Counted from the first letter of the stretch, positions 6,501 to 13,427 are shown. The stretch: 15,588 nucleotides of DNA from Candidatus Nomurabacteria bacterium (GCA_028286705.1 JAQBRC010000025.1:1-15588), one strand, 5' to 3'. Translations and numbers: made by a program. The notes: generated by a model from the letters alone, not told the origin.

Positions 6501-7202
6501 TTATTGAGCCTGAGGAAAAGGATTTGGCTTGCCTGTTATTACAAATTGCACGGTATTGCTAGTGCTGCCATTAGCATTTTCAACGGATACGTCGAAGGTA
6601 CCATTAGAGAGTATCTGGGCATACATTAGACATGCCATAGTTGGCTTGCAGTATGGACCGATGTATTCGGGAACAGTGAAAGTTAATGTAGTGCCATTGT
6701 TTCCAACAACTGCCGGCACCGCCCCAATTGAGAAATGCACAATTGATGATGAGGTAAATCCTGATCCATTAACTGTAACTGTGCTTCCAATAGTTCCAAT
6801 CGCGGGAGAAATTGAAGCAATGGATGGGGCTGCTGTTGGCAACGTTGAACCGGCACAATCCTTGGCAAAGATATGCGCGCGAGTTTGCACACCAACAATA
6901 CCGTCAGCCTTCAAACCATTTTCCTTCTGGAATACCATCACTGCAGTGCGAGTCATTGGACCAAAGTATCCAGTTGCACTAACGCTAAGATAGTTATGTG
7001 CGTGTAAAAAGTTCTGCAACGCAGATACCTGACTGCCCGTTGAGTAATCATACTTTCCATATGATAGCAGTGCAGAAATGTCAGTACAGCCGGTACTTAC
7101 GTACGGCGTACTGGCAATGACCTCAGCATGTGCCTGGGCATATATCCCAAAGGCAAATACAGTTATAAGTAGTAAAGACAATGTTCTTCTAATAATTCTC
7201 AT
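6501..7202 (-). CDS. Secreted peptidoglycan-binding and IPT/TIG domain protein
   Basis: A 233-residue exported protein. It has a signal peptide (1-26, basic RIIRR, hydrophobic core, AQAHA cleavage site), a PG_binding_1 domain (about 55-112; QVSALQNFLHAHNYL, TGYFGPMTRTAVMVFQ, DGIVGVQTRA) and an IPT/TIG immunoglobulin-like domain (about 126-223; SIASISPAIGTIGSTVTVNG, then FSIG, NGTTLTFTVP, VSVENANG). The tail is KPNPFPQAQ. No catalytic domain is present, so it is probably a wall-attached structural or adhesive protein. It lies 51 bases upstream of the MliC-domain gene on the same strand. A TATAAT ends only 2 bases before the ATG, too close for normal initiation here, so the promoter is unresolved. 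Confidence 0.92.
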   Translation of the reverse strand: MRIIRRTLSLLLITVFAFGIYAQAHAEVIASTPYVSTGCTDISALLSYGKYDYSTGSQVSALQNFLHAHNYLSVSATGYFGPMTRTAVMVFQKENGLKADGIVGVQTRAHIFAKDCAGSTLPTAAPSIASISPAIGTIGSTVTVNGSGFTSSSIVHFSIGAVPAVVGNNGTTLTFTVPEYIGPYCKPTMACLMYAQILSNGTFDVSVENANGSTSNTVQFVITGKPNPFPQAQ

Positions 7203-7233
7203 ACATTATAGAGACGAGTTAAATAAGCCTGTC

Positions 7234-7848
7234 TTACACCTTCTGAGGATGCTCTTTTAATAGCGTTGCGTAGTACACGAGATTCTTGGCAGTGCCTTCA
7301 GCCATATGGTCCACTGCGGGATTCTTTCTGCGGCGTTCAGCGTCAGTCTTAGGATCCATGCCGACTTCCCCTACCCAATAGGTGCAGCATTGCGGAGGCA
7401 GAGTGAAATTAAGGAATGACAATACTTCCATCATTCCTGCCATCACTGCCTGAGCACCGTCTTCGCTGCCAGTGATAACAATACCGGCAACTTTATTAAG
7501 CAAACTGCCTCGTCCTCCAGGAACAGTCCCTTCATCAAAGGAATCCATACGCTCAATAACACGCTGCATCAAACTTGATCTTCCTCCCCACCATATCGGC
7601 GTTGCAAAGATAACCACATCCGCTTTCTGCATCTGTTCAACAATTCCTGGCCATTCGTCATCCTCTCCAATCTTGTATTCCAATCCAACAGGGATATTTT
7701 TGTCAGATAAGCGAACTACCGTTGTTTCGATGTCGGCTAATGCCTTCATCTTATCAACAACCATGGTTGTAACCTCCTCGGTATTTGAAGGAGCATCACC
7801 GTGCTTTAGTGAACCGTTAAGTATCAAAACATGTATAGGTGTATTCAT
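7234..7848 (-). CDS. Flavodoxin-fold NAD(P)H-dependent FMN reductase family protein
   Basis: A 204-residue soluble protein with the flavodoxin-like fold of the NADPH-dependent FMN reductase/WrbA-like group. The first strand and FMN phosphate loop are HVLILNGSLKHGDAPSNTEE (6-25). The second flavin-contact loop is ADVVIFATPIWWGGRSSLMQ (76-95). A third loop follows at VAGIVITGSEDGAQA (120-134). It probably binds FMN and transfers electrons from NAD(P)H to a quinone, nitro or azo acceptor; the real substrate is unknown. The C-terminal part has CC and basic RRRK residues. The -10 box lies 7 bases before the ATG, overlapping the stop codon of the upstream GIY-YIG gene. Confidence 0.88.
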   Translation of the reverse strand: MNTPIHVLILNGSLKHGDAPSNTEEVTTMVVDKMKALADIETTVVRLSDKNIPVGLEYKIGEDDEWPGIVEQMQKADVVIFATPIWWGGRSSLMQRVIERMDSFDEGTVPGGRGSLLNKVAGIVITGSEDGAQAVMAGMMEVLSFLNFTLPPQCCTYWVGEVGMDPKTDAERRRKNPAVDHMAEGTAKNLVYYATLLKEHPQKV

Positions 7849-7855
7849 ATAAATA

Positions 7856-7861
7856 ATTATA
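7856..7861 (-). promoter_or_regulatory. -10 box of the flavodoxin-fold gene
   Basis: Perfect TATAAT on the - strand, 7 bases before the ATG at 7848, with no Shine-Dalgarno site between. It overlaps the TAA stop (7857-7859) of the upstream GIY-YIG gene. Confidence 0.6.
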
Positions 7862-8099
7862 CACCTATCAATTTTATTTTCTCAGCACGCGTAAGTCGTT
7901 TTAGTTCCCCTTCACGCCTGCGAACATCAGCATATGTCTCACACTGCTCACTATACGCCAGCGTTACCGGTCTACGAATCTTAGTATAATGCGCACCATT
8001 CTTGGCATTGTTATGCTGATGTACTCTGCGCTCCAAATCATTGGTACTGCCAACATACAAGGTACCGTCATTGCACTTGAGAATATAAGCATGGAACAT
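7857..8099 (-). CDS. GIY-YIG domain protein (YhbQ/UPF0213-like)
   Basis: An 80-residue single-domain GIY-YIG protein. The family signature appears as AYILKCNDGTLYVGSTNDLERRVHQHN, split as YIL (5-7), LYVG (14-17), the catalytic-position Arg in DLERRVHQH, and a Glu in REGELKRLTRAEK. This length and pattern match the small stand-alone YhbQ/UPF0213 group rather than UvrC or a homing endonuclease. Such proteins are structure-linked DNA endonucleases or DNA-binding proteins of poorly known role. It lies five bases downstream of the EEP-family gene, so the two may be co-transcribed, although a -10-like box also precedes it. Confidence 0.93.
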   Translation of the reverse strand: MFHAYILKCNDGTLYVGSTNDLERRVHQHNNAKNGAHYTKIRRPVTLAYSEQCETYADVRRREGELKRLTRAEKIKLIGV

Positions 8100-8104
8100 A
8101 GAGC

Positions 8105-8857
8105 CTAGAATACGTCGAACTGGAGATAGAGCGGAGCATGGTCTGACACAACGTCAGGCATCACCTTAAAGTCCTCAACGAGTACTTCGGGGGAAACGAA
8201 CACGTAGTCAGAGTGCTTGTCGTCACCCGTGTATAACACAGTGCGGGTTGAGGTAACACCATATTTATCGATCAGGTTGGTAAAGTTCTTTTCCAACAAT
8301 TTGATACTTTCAGTCTGTGCGTTCAAGTTAAAGTCCCCCACCAAAATCTTTGGTGTTAAGCCGACTGATTCAATAAAGTCGTTGATACGCTTAGACTGCT
8401 CAATGCGATTCGGCGTGTCATGGCGACCTTCAGGATCCCAATGTCCATGAATGTTCATCACCATCACGTCCTTGCGACCAGTCTGAATGTGCATCCATTG
8501 CATCTTGCGGTCATGATCTGCATCCTTATCATTGATATCAAAATCAGGATTCTCATACAGCAATACTTCTCCGCTCGCAACAAGGTTAATGCCTTTCTTG
8601 AGGAAGATAGCGATACCGTATACGTTCTCAGCAATTGGACAGAAATACTGATCAAAATCAACAAGGATGTCAGTCACTTCCTGCAACAAGTTACGGTTCC
8701 CATCATCATGGTTGATGTAGTCACCTGTCATACCGTCGTAGTTGTTAAAAATCTCTTGAAAACAAAAGATGTCTGTATCAGACATATGGTCCTTAAGGAA
8801 AGCATCAAACTCTTCCTTTTGTCGTCCGGCCCATGTATTTAGTGTGATTAGCTTCAT
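8105..8857 (-). CDS. Endonuclease/exonuclease/phosphatase (EEP) family enzyme
   Basis: A 250-residue metal-dependent phosphoesterase fold protein. Motifs in order: LNTWAG with Asn7; FCFQEI with metal-binding Glu35; NIHGHW with His137; GDFNLN with Asp175 and Asn177; SDYVF with Asp217; and SDHAPL with Asp239-His240. All catalytic positions of the family are present. The family includes exonuclease III, DNase I, sphingomyelinases and inositol phosphatases. There is no signal peptide, so a cytoplasmic DNA-repair or phosphodiesterase role is more likely than a secreted one, but the substrate cannot be read from the sequence. Its extended -10 promoter lies 6 bases before the ATG, next to the stop codon of the upstream pilin gene. 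Confidence 0.92.
   Translation of the reverse strand: MKLITLNTWAGRQKEEFDAFLKDHMSDTDIFCFQEIFNNYDGMTGDYINHDDGNRNLLQEVTDILVDFDQYFCPIAENVYGIAIFLKKGINLVASGEVLLYENPDFDINDKDADHDRKMQWMHIQTGRKDVMVMNIHGHWDPEGRHDTPNRIEQSKRINDFIESVGLTPKILVGDFNLNAQTESIKLLEKNFTNLIDKYGVTSTRTVLYTGDDKHSDYVFVSPEVLVEDFKVMPDVVSDHAPLYLQFDVF
8107..8112 (-). promoter_or_regulatory. Possible -10 box of the GIY-YIG gene
   Basis: TATTCT (5 of 6 to consensus), 7 bases before the ATG at 8099, overlapping the end of the upstream coding region. The spacing matches the other promoters here, but the sequence is coding and less perfect. Confidence 0.35.
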
Positions 8858-8863
8858 ACAGCT

Positions 8864-8872
8864 ATTTTAGCA
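8864..8872 (-). promoter_or_regulatory. Extended -10 promoter of the EEP-family gene
   Basis: TGCTAAAAT: a TGn extension plus TAAAAT, 6 bases before the ATG at 8857. It sits between the pilin stop codon (8875-8877) and the EEP start with no room for a Shine-Dalgarno site. Confidence 0.6.
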
Positions 8873-8874
8873 CA

Positions 8875-9453
8875 TTAATTGCTCGCAAAGTCCGAGATAC
8901 AGTAGTTGTATTTTGAATAGCGATCTCCAGATAACAGCTTAATTGAGGTATTAAAAGGGTCGTCGATATCTGTATATTGCAATGTAAGGGGATCAGAGTG
9001 GTTTTCAAGCCAGCCGCACATCAGATAGTGCTCCCCGTTAGAACGGTAGTGGTACAGAGAATTAACTGACTGATTGACTGCCGGAAATGGGCTCCAAGGA
9101 AATGAGCCGCTGGCAATGTTTAAAGGGTCACGAATAACAGTCGTGAGAAATCCTGCATTAACAAGCGGCGTAAACAGGTTATTCCATCGTACAGAATCTG
9201 TATCATGCTGGAAACTGCTATTGGCGTAGTTGCTTGTATCAATAGCAGAAGTCGTGTTGGTGTTAGGATAGTACCCATTTTGTGCATGATAGTCTGCAAG
9301 TGCGAGAGCAAACTGATGGAAGTCACTCTTGCGCTGTGCATCCCGTGCCTTTACACGGGCAGTGTTCAAAGCCGCAAGAATAACACTGGCAAGGATACCA
9401 ATGATGGCTATAACCACGAGCAGTTCGATAAGGGTAAAGCCTTTTTGTTTCAT
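8875..9453 (-). CDS. Type IV pilin-like (prepilin) protein
   Basis: A 192-residue prepilin. MKQKG is the short leader, cut before Phe6, followed by FTLIELLVVIAIIGILASV, the methylated hydrophobic helix with Glu10 (fifth residue of the mature protein). An amphipathic stretch (ARVKARDAQRKSDFHQFALALADYH) continues the helix, and a globular domain includes NGYYPNTNTT, HYLMCGWLENH and a C-terminal YNYCISDF. Cys143 and Cys187, roughly placed, could form the C-terminal disulfide loop common in pilins. It would be assembled by a type IV pilus or pseudopilus machine encoded elsewhere, for attachment, motility or DNA uptake. A perfect TATAAT lies 6 bases before the ATG. Confidence 0.93.
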   Translation of the reverse strand: MKQKGFTLIELLVVIAIIGILASVILAALNTARVKARDAQRKSDFHQFALALADYHAQNGYYPNTNTTSAIDTSNYANSSFQHDTDSVRWNNLFTPLVNAGFLTTVIRDPLNIASGSFPWSPFPAVNQSVNSLYHYRSNGEHYLMCGWLENHSDPLTLQYTDIDDPFNTSIKLLSGDRYSKYNYCISDFASN

Positions 9454-9459
9454 TCTTAC

Positions 9460-9465
9460 ATTATA
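9460..9465 (-). promoter_or_regulatory. -10 box of the pilin-like gene
   Basis: Perfect TATAAT on the - strand, 6 bases before the ATG at 9453. It is only 3 bases beyond the stop codon of the small upstream gene. No clear -35. Confidence 0.6.
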
Positions 9466-9468
9466 CGT

Positions 9469-9648
9469 TTATTTCTTTCTTTTTGGTACCTTGTCTCCTT
9501 CCTTACGAGCCTCAGAGATTCCAATGGCAATTGCCTGCTTGCGACTCGTTACCTTCTTTCCAGAAGTACCGCTCTTGAGCTTTCCTTCTCCAAACTCATG
9601 CATTACCTTGCTAATTTTCTTTTCTGCTTTGGTATCGTATTTTGGCAT
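9469..9648 (-). CDS. Small basic DUF6496-like protein
   Basis: A 59-residue reading frame starting MPKYDTKAEKKISKVMHEFG and containing EGKLKSG, KKVTSRKQAIAIGISEARK and the tail VPKRKK. The core (KVMHEFxxGxLKSG...V.SRKQAIAIGxSEAR) is the pattern I associate with DUF6496, short Lys-rich proteins of unknown function found widely in bacteria. The high Lys/Arg content suggests nucleic-acid binding, but that is inference. It fills the gap between the S51 peptidase and pilin genes and is followed 3 bases later by the pilin promoter. There is no Shine-Dalgarno site and no convincing -10 box at the usual distance. Confidence 0.85.
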   Translation of the reverse strand: MPKYDTKAEKKISKVMHEFGEGKLKSGTSGKKVTSRKQAIAIGISEARKEGDKVPKRKK

Positions 9649-9705
9649 AAAATCTATCGTTAGCTATTATGTTTATTAGTACGAATTAACTAAGCGCTTC
9701 TTTCA

Positions 9706-10362
9706 TTAATTAAATTCCAAATATTCACCTTCAGATATAATTTTCACGTGACCATCGATAACCTGTACTGCACCTTCATCATCCACAGCATATATTTTCT
9801 CTGATATATCTTTTATTGCATTCTCAATATTTTCCTTTCGAACATTTACAAAATATTCAGAATTTAAATGAGGCAAGAAATAAAAATCTACCAATCCTAA
9901 TCCTGACATGCCTTCATTTCTATCAAAATCCTCTCCGTAAATAGTTTGAGAAATTCCTAGATTCAAATCTTCATTAGTCACCATGCTACCAGCACTATCC
10001 CCAACCCACACTTTTGTTTCTAATAGTTGTGGCAATACATCTTTCAGTCCTGATTTATTTATCCATTCCATTAAGTGGTATGTGTTTCCACCTTCGAAGA
10101 ATAATACATCTGCCTCCTCAAATCTCTTTAACCAGATGTCTTTTGAAACAGCTGAAATATCAACAATATCAATTGACTTAAAGTTTTGATTCTTAAGTTG
10201 AATTAAGTTTTCTATAAACCACGCCTTGTCTCCAACCTCTACGTTTGCTGCGGTGGGGATAAAAACAATAGAGATATCTTCTGATTTTTTTCCAACCAAT
10301 TCAAATAACGCTTTACAAATTGAAGGATTCGATAAACCCGCGGAAGTAAGTAGTAATTTCAT
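9706..10362 (-). CDS. Peptidase S51 (PepE-like) family protein
   Basis: A 218-residue protein of the S51 dipeptidase E fold. Visible motifs: LLLTSAGLSN at the N-terminus, IPTAA (35-39), FFEGGNTYHL (88-97), the nucleophile elbow VGDSAGSMV with Ser123, and a histidine in FLPHLN (His165). A DDEGAV segment (194-199) stands where the third triad residue is expected. PepE-type enzymes hydrolyse Asp-X dipeptides; cyanophycinase is the other branch and is unlikely given the length. The base composition is clearly more AT-rich than the neighbours (sampled 60-base lines give about 23-40% GC, against up to 58% in the P-type ATPase gene), which suggests recent acquisition. The extended -10 promoter 6 bases before the ATG is of the local type. 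Confidence 0.88.
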   Translation of the reverse strand: MKLLLTSAGLSNPSICKALFELVGKKSEDISIVFIPTAANVEVGDKAWFIENLIQLKNQNFKSIDIVDISAVSKDIWLKRFEEADVLFFEGGNTYHLMEWINKSGLKDVLPQLLETKVWVGDSAGSMVTNEDLNLGISQTIYGEDFDRNEGMSGLGLVDFYFLPHLNSEYFVNVRKENIENAIKDISEKIYAVDDEGAVQVIDGHVKIISEGEYLEFN

Positions 10363-10368
10363 GCATTG

Positions 10369-10377
10369 ATTTTAACA
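10369..10377 (-). promoter_or_regulatory. Extended -10 promoter of the S51 peptidase gene
   Basis: TGTTAAAAT (TGn plus TAAAAT), 6 bases before the ATG at 10362. No Shine-Dalgarno site and no recognisable -35. Confidence 0.6.
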
Positions 10378-10510
10378 CACTTAACGTCTAGAATACCCCT
10401 GTGGCAAGCACATTGCAGCATCCCCCCTCATCAGTCTATCCAGCTGAACACACGAGACCCTGCAACACCCACTTATTTTGGTACATTATAAATTTTCATC
10501 TTTTAACCAT

Positions 10511-10693
10511 ATGGATAAAAAAGAGAGAGACGAAGTCTACGGTATGACCGAAGGAGAGCGTGAATGGCACCGCGAATCAATCCGCAATTGGCGTATGTGG
10601 GGATCATGGTTTAGCTGGGGTTCTCCAGTTGGACTAGGACTCTTCCTTATCGCAATCGGTATCTTCATCGTATTGCTTCGCCTGCACTTCTAA
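10511..10693 (+). CDS. Small single-TM protein of unknown function
   Basis: A 60-residue protein, MDKKERDEVYGMTEGEREWH at the start, then IRNWRMWGSWFSWGSP and a C-terminal membrane helix (about 40-58, VGLGLFLIAIGIFIVLLRL). The highly charged N-terminus followed by a Trp-rich interfacial stretch suggests a peripheral helix leading into the membrane. I recognise no family. The frame is open further upstream to a TTG at 10478, but ATG 10511 is the only ATG there and begins the charged segment. TATAAA (10487-10492) is a possible -10, giving a leader of about 12 bases. A strong terminator starts at the stop codon. Confidence 0.75.
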   Translation: MDKKERDEVYGMTEGEREWHRESIRNWRMWGSWFSWGSPVGLGLFLIAIGIFIVLLRLHF

Positions 10694-10732
10694 AATAATA
10701 AAACCGCCGATATATCGGCGGTTTTATTATTT
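10693..10732. terminator. Bidirectional terminator shared by two convergent genes
   Basis: An 18-bp perfect stem (AATAATAAAACCGCCGA core arms, one more A-T pair outside) with a TATA loop. Read on + it follows the small TM protein's stop codon; read on - its T-rich arm contains the last Lys codon and the TAA stop of the P-type ATPase. A-tract and T-tract flank the GC core in both directions. Confidence 0.93.
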
Positions 10733-13318
10733 CATTCTCCTAAACAATGCCTTGGCTCCTTCAACGAGCAATACGTTAAGCACAAGCCATGCACCGACAA
10801 ACCATAGCCACACTGTCGGCAACGGAGCAATGCCAAACAGCGTACGCAATGCGGGAATAGTCATCGTTGCAATCAATACAATAACAGCAATGATAATACT
10901 CTGGTTGAGTTTCTTGTTTGAAAATACAGGGTATGAGAACAATGGCTTCTTGAGGCTACGGAATGAGAATGAGATAGCGAGAATGTATGAGGCGAAGCAG
11001 ACAAAGAAAATAGAGCGGGCCAATTCAATATCCAATCCAAGATAAATCAGGAAGCAGTATGTAAAGAAGAGAAGCAAGGAACTGAGCACTCCGATACCGA
11101 ATGTTAGATAGTTAACTTCTCTGGTAAAGATAGACTTGAGTGTGTGATGTTTCGAATAGTCATGATCGAAGTCTTCGTCATACGCAAATGCCAGTGACGG
11201 CAGACTGCCCGTAAAGAGATTAACCCAAATAATCTGCAGGGCAGTTAACGGTAATGCCAATCCCAACAACAAGCTTCCTCCAACAACAAACACTTCATCC
11301 AATGAGTTCGACATCAGATAGACAAATGTCTTTCTGATGTTAACCAATATTCTTCTTCCTTCCTGAATAGCCATGCTAATTGTCTGGAAATTATCATCAA
11401 GCAATACTAGGTCAGCCGCACTCTTGGCAACATCGCTGCCAGAACCCAATGCCACACCGATATCCATCGCTTTCAGCGATGGAGCATCGTTGACCCCATC
11501 TCCTGTCATTGCAACAACCTCTCCTAATTTTCTATACAACAATCCAATACGAAGCTTGTCTTCCGGTGTCACACGAGCAAATATTTTTATAAACGGCAAT
11601 CGTGCTGACAATTTGCTATCAGACATGTCACGAAGCTCAACTCCTGTCAGCACTTGCTCTGGTCGAATATCCCATCCTAATTCTTCAGCAACTGAGATAG
11701 CAGTCCCCTTCAAGTCTCCCGTTACCATAACGATACGAATACCAAGCTGTTCAATCTTGGCAATTGCAGCTGGTACCTCTACTCGTACGGGGTCATGAAA
11801 AGCCAAGATACCTTCAAAAGAAAGATTCTTGGCACCAGCAACTGCTGCCACATGCTTCTTTGTTGTTGCAACGGCAATCAAGCGCTTGCCTTCAAAGCTG
11901 GCTTGAGCAATCCACGACTCAATAGCAGTACGCAGTGCCCCATCCATTTCTGACCGAGCCAGCAAAATATCTGGTGCGCCCATAACAGTATATGTTTCGC
12001 CCAATGTTGACACTGAGAACTTATGCGTTGAGTTAAATGGCACGAGCATTGGAGTTGCGTTGCCAGAATTAAACTGCGATACATCAATGCCATTGTCTCG
12101 AGCAGTCTTGGCAATGTTAACCTCAAACGGCTTTCCTTTGAATTCCCAGGCAGAAACATCGTCATCTGGATTTTCAATCAATACATCAACGTTAGTTAAT
12201 GCCATCTCAATCATATTCTTGTTAGTAGTCTCATATGGCTTAACTGCACTAATACCGTTAAAGAAATCCTGTTCTGTATATATGCCCACGAGCTTCATGT
12301 TGGCTTCTGTTAATGTACCGGTCTTGTCAGTCATTATTAATGACGTTGAGCCAAGTGTTTCTGCGGCCATAAGAGTACGGGCAATGCCGCGCTTCTGTGC
12401 AATGCGCTCGGCACCAATAGAAAGAATAACGGTAAGTGCGATAGGCAGTGACTCTGGCACTGCACCAACAGATACAGCAACTGCCAAGATCAACATCTCA
12501 AGCAACGGTTGTCCTCGCCAGATACCAAGCAAGAAAATCCCAACGACAATGGCAATAACGATTGCGAAAATAATCCACGCTAATCGTGACAATCCTTTTT
12601 GAATTGGAGTAACGGCTCTGTGCGTGCCCGAGACCAAACTAGCGATCTTCCCTATTTCTGTATGATCTCCAGTCGCAACAACAACTGCAGTTGCAAAGCC
12701 ATCAACTACCAACGTCCCGGCATGGGCAAGCGATGTTCGCTCTGCAACGGTAGCGTCTTCTGGTACCGGCTGATGCGATTTCTCAACAGCAACCGCTTCT
12801 CCTGTTAGCACTGCCTCATCAATACGAATGGTGGTACTGCTAATAATACGAGCATCAGCCGGTACACGGCTGCCGTATGTCAGCTTGATAATATCTCCCG
12901 GTACTAACGTCTGAGAATCAACTTCCTGCTCATATCCGTCACGCATTACTCTTGAACGGTCCTTGATAAAGGTACTGAGTTTCTCTAGTGTGTTTTCAGC
13001 ATGAAATTCACGGTAGAACCCCAGGCTGACATTAAACACAACTGCCAACATAATCACCGCAACCTCAACCCATTCCTGCAGGATGAATGTTATAACTGCC
13101 GCACCAATCAAAATAAAGATGAGCGGACTTGCCAGCTGCTGCAAAAATATGGAAGTAGCGCTTTTCTTTTCGTGCTTGTGAAAAACGTTGCTTCCATATG
13201 TTTCCAATCGCTCTGTAGCTTCTTGTGCGGATAATCCCTGATGAGATGTCTTTAACATCTCTATGAGCTGCGTCGAATCAACAGACCATGAATGTTCAAA
13301 TGTTGAAGGCGCTTGCAT
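10727..13318 (-). CDS. P2-type (Ca2+/cation) P-type ATPase
   Basis: An 863-residue cation pump. Order: N-terminal cation-ATPase domain (about 10-75), M1-M2 (about 63-105), actuator domain with TGEA (172-175), M3-M4 with PESLP (288-292), phosphorylation site DKTGTLT with Asp331, nucleotide domain (KGKPFEVN..., FNSTHKFS), hinge TGDGVNDAP (605-613), and M5-M10 to the C-terminus. Length and layout match SERCA/PMR1-like P2 ATPases. The M4 Glu (Glu289) and M5 Glu (Glu675) of the SERCA ion sites are present, but the M6 motif reads NLFTGSLP, with Gly704 where the family usually has Asp. The transported ion is therefore uncertain. I chose ATG 13318 because an extended -10 box sits 7 bases before it, inside the longer frame that begins at 13375. 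Confidence 0.93.
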   Translation of the reverse strand: MQAPSTFEHSWSVDSTQLIEMLKTSHQGLSAQEATERLETYGSNVFHKHEKKSATSIFLQQLASPLIFILIGAAVITFILQEWVEVAVIMLAVVFNVSLGFYREFHAENTLEKLSTFIKDRSRVMRDGYEQEVDSQTLVPGDIIKLTYGSRVPADARIISSTTIRIDEAVLTGEAVAVEKSHQPVPEDATVAERTSLAHAGTLVVDGFATAVVVATGDHTEIGKIASLVSGTHRAVTPIQKGLSRLAWIIFAIVIAIVVGIFLLGIWRGQPLLEMLILAVAVSVGAVPESLPIALTVILSIGAERIAQKRGIARTLMAAETLGSTSLIMTDKTGTLTEANMKLVGIYTEQDFFNGISAVKPYETTNKNMIEMALTNVDVLIENPDDDVSAWEFKGKPFEVNIAKTARDNGIDVSQFNSGNATPMLVPFNSTHKFSVSTLGETYTVMGAPDILLARSEMDGALRTAIESWIAQASFEGKRLIAVATTKKHVAAVAGAKNLSFEGILAFHDPVRVEVPAAIAKIEQLGIRIVMVTGDLKGTAISVAEELGWDIRPEQVLTGVELRDMSDSKLSARLPFIKIFARVTPEDKLRIGLLYRKLGEVVAMTGDGVNDAPSLKAMDIGVALGSGSDVAKSAADLVLLDDNFQTISMAIQEGRRILVNIRKTFVYLMSNSLDEVFVVGGSLLLGLALPLTALQIIWVNLFTGSLPSLAFAYDEDFDHDYSKHHTLKSIFTREVNYLTFGIGVLSSLLLFFTYCFLIYLGLDIELARSIFFVCFASYILAISFSFRSLKKPLFSYPVFSNKKLNQSIIIAVIVLIATMTIPALRTLFGIAPLPTVWLWFVGAWLVLNVLLVEGAKALFRRMK

Positions 13319-13325
13319 TGCACAA

Positions 13326-13334
13326 AGTATACCA
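13326..13334 (-). promoter_or_regulatory. Extended -10 promoter of the P-type ATPase gene
   Basis: TGGTATACT (TGn plus TATACT), 7 bases before the ATG at 13318, with no Shine-Dalgarno site. It falls inside the upstream extension of the reading frame and so argues against the earlier start at 13375. Confidence 0.6.
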
Positions 13335-13413
13335 GAAAAGATATCCCCCATTGCATGTGTACTCACTAAAAACACAGGAGTATAATTAAAAAGTACTCGT
13401 TTAACAATTTAAG

Positions 13414-13419
13414 TATAAA
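13414..13419 (+). promoter_or_regulatory. Candidate -10 box of the DUF378 gene
   Basis: TATAAA ends 8 bases before the ATG at 13428, the same spacing as on other genes here. A perfect TATAAT at 13381-13386 is an alternative that would give a leader of about 35 bases. No -35 is clear for either. Confidence 0.4.
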
Positions 13420-13427
13420 AATATCTT

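Noticed and set aside
6529..6993. A 154-codon open frame on the + strand
   Set aside because: Antisense to the peptidoglycan-binding/IPT gene; no domain or start signal.
7205..7210. TATAAT as promoter of the peptidoglycan-binding gene
   Set aside because: It ends only 2 bases before the ATG, so transcription would start inside the coding region; probably chance or a different use.
7857..8099. GIY-YIG gene as a homing endonuclease or mobile element
   Set aside because: It is a stand-alone 80-residue YhbQ-like protein with no DNA-recognition domain, intron or repeats around it.
10363..10510. A structured RNA in the GC-rich 148-base gap
   Set aside because: Only short, imperfect pairings (for example TTGCA with TGCAA) are visible and no known RNA family is recognised.
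12060..12602. A 180-codon open frame on the + strand
   Set aside because: It is antisense to the core of the P-type ATPase, whose motifs are all intact, and its translation shows no recognisable domain.
13319..13375. Longer N-terminus for the P-type ATPase from 13375
   Set aside because: The extra 19 residues do not look like the family and contain the extended -10 promoter.
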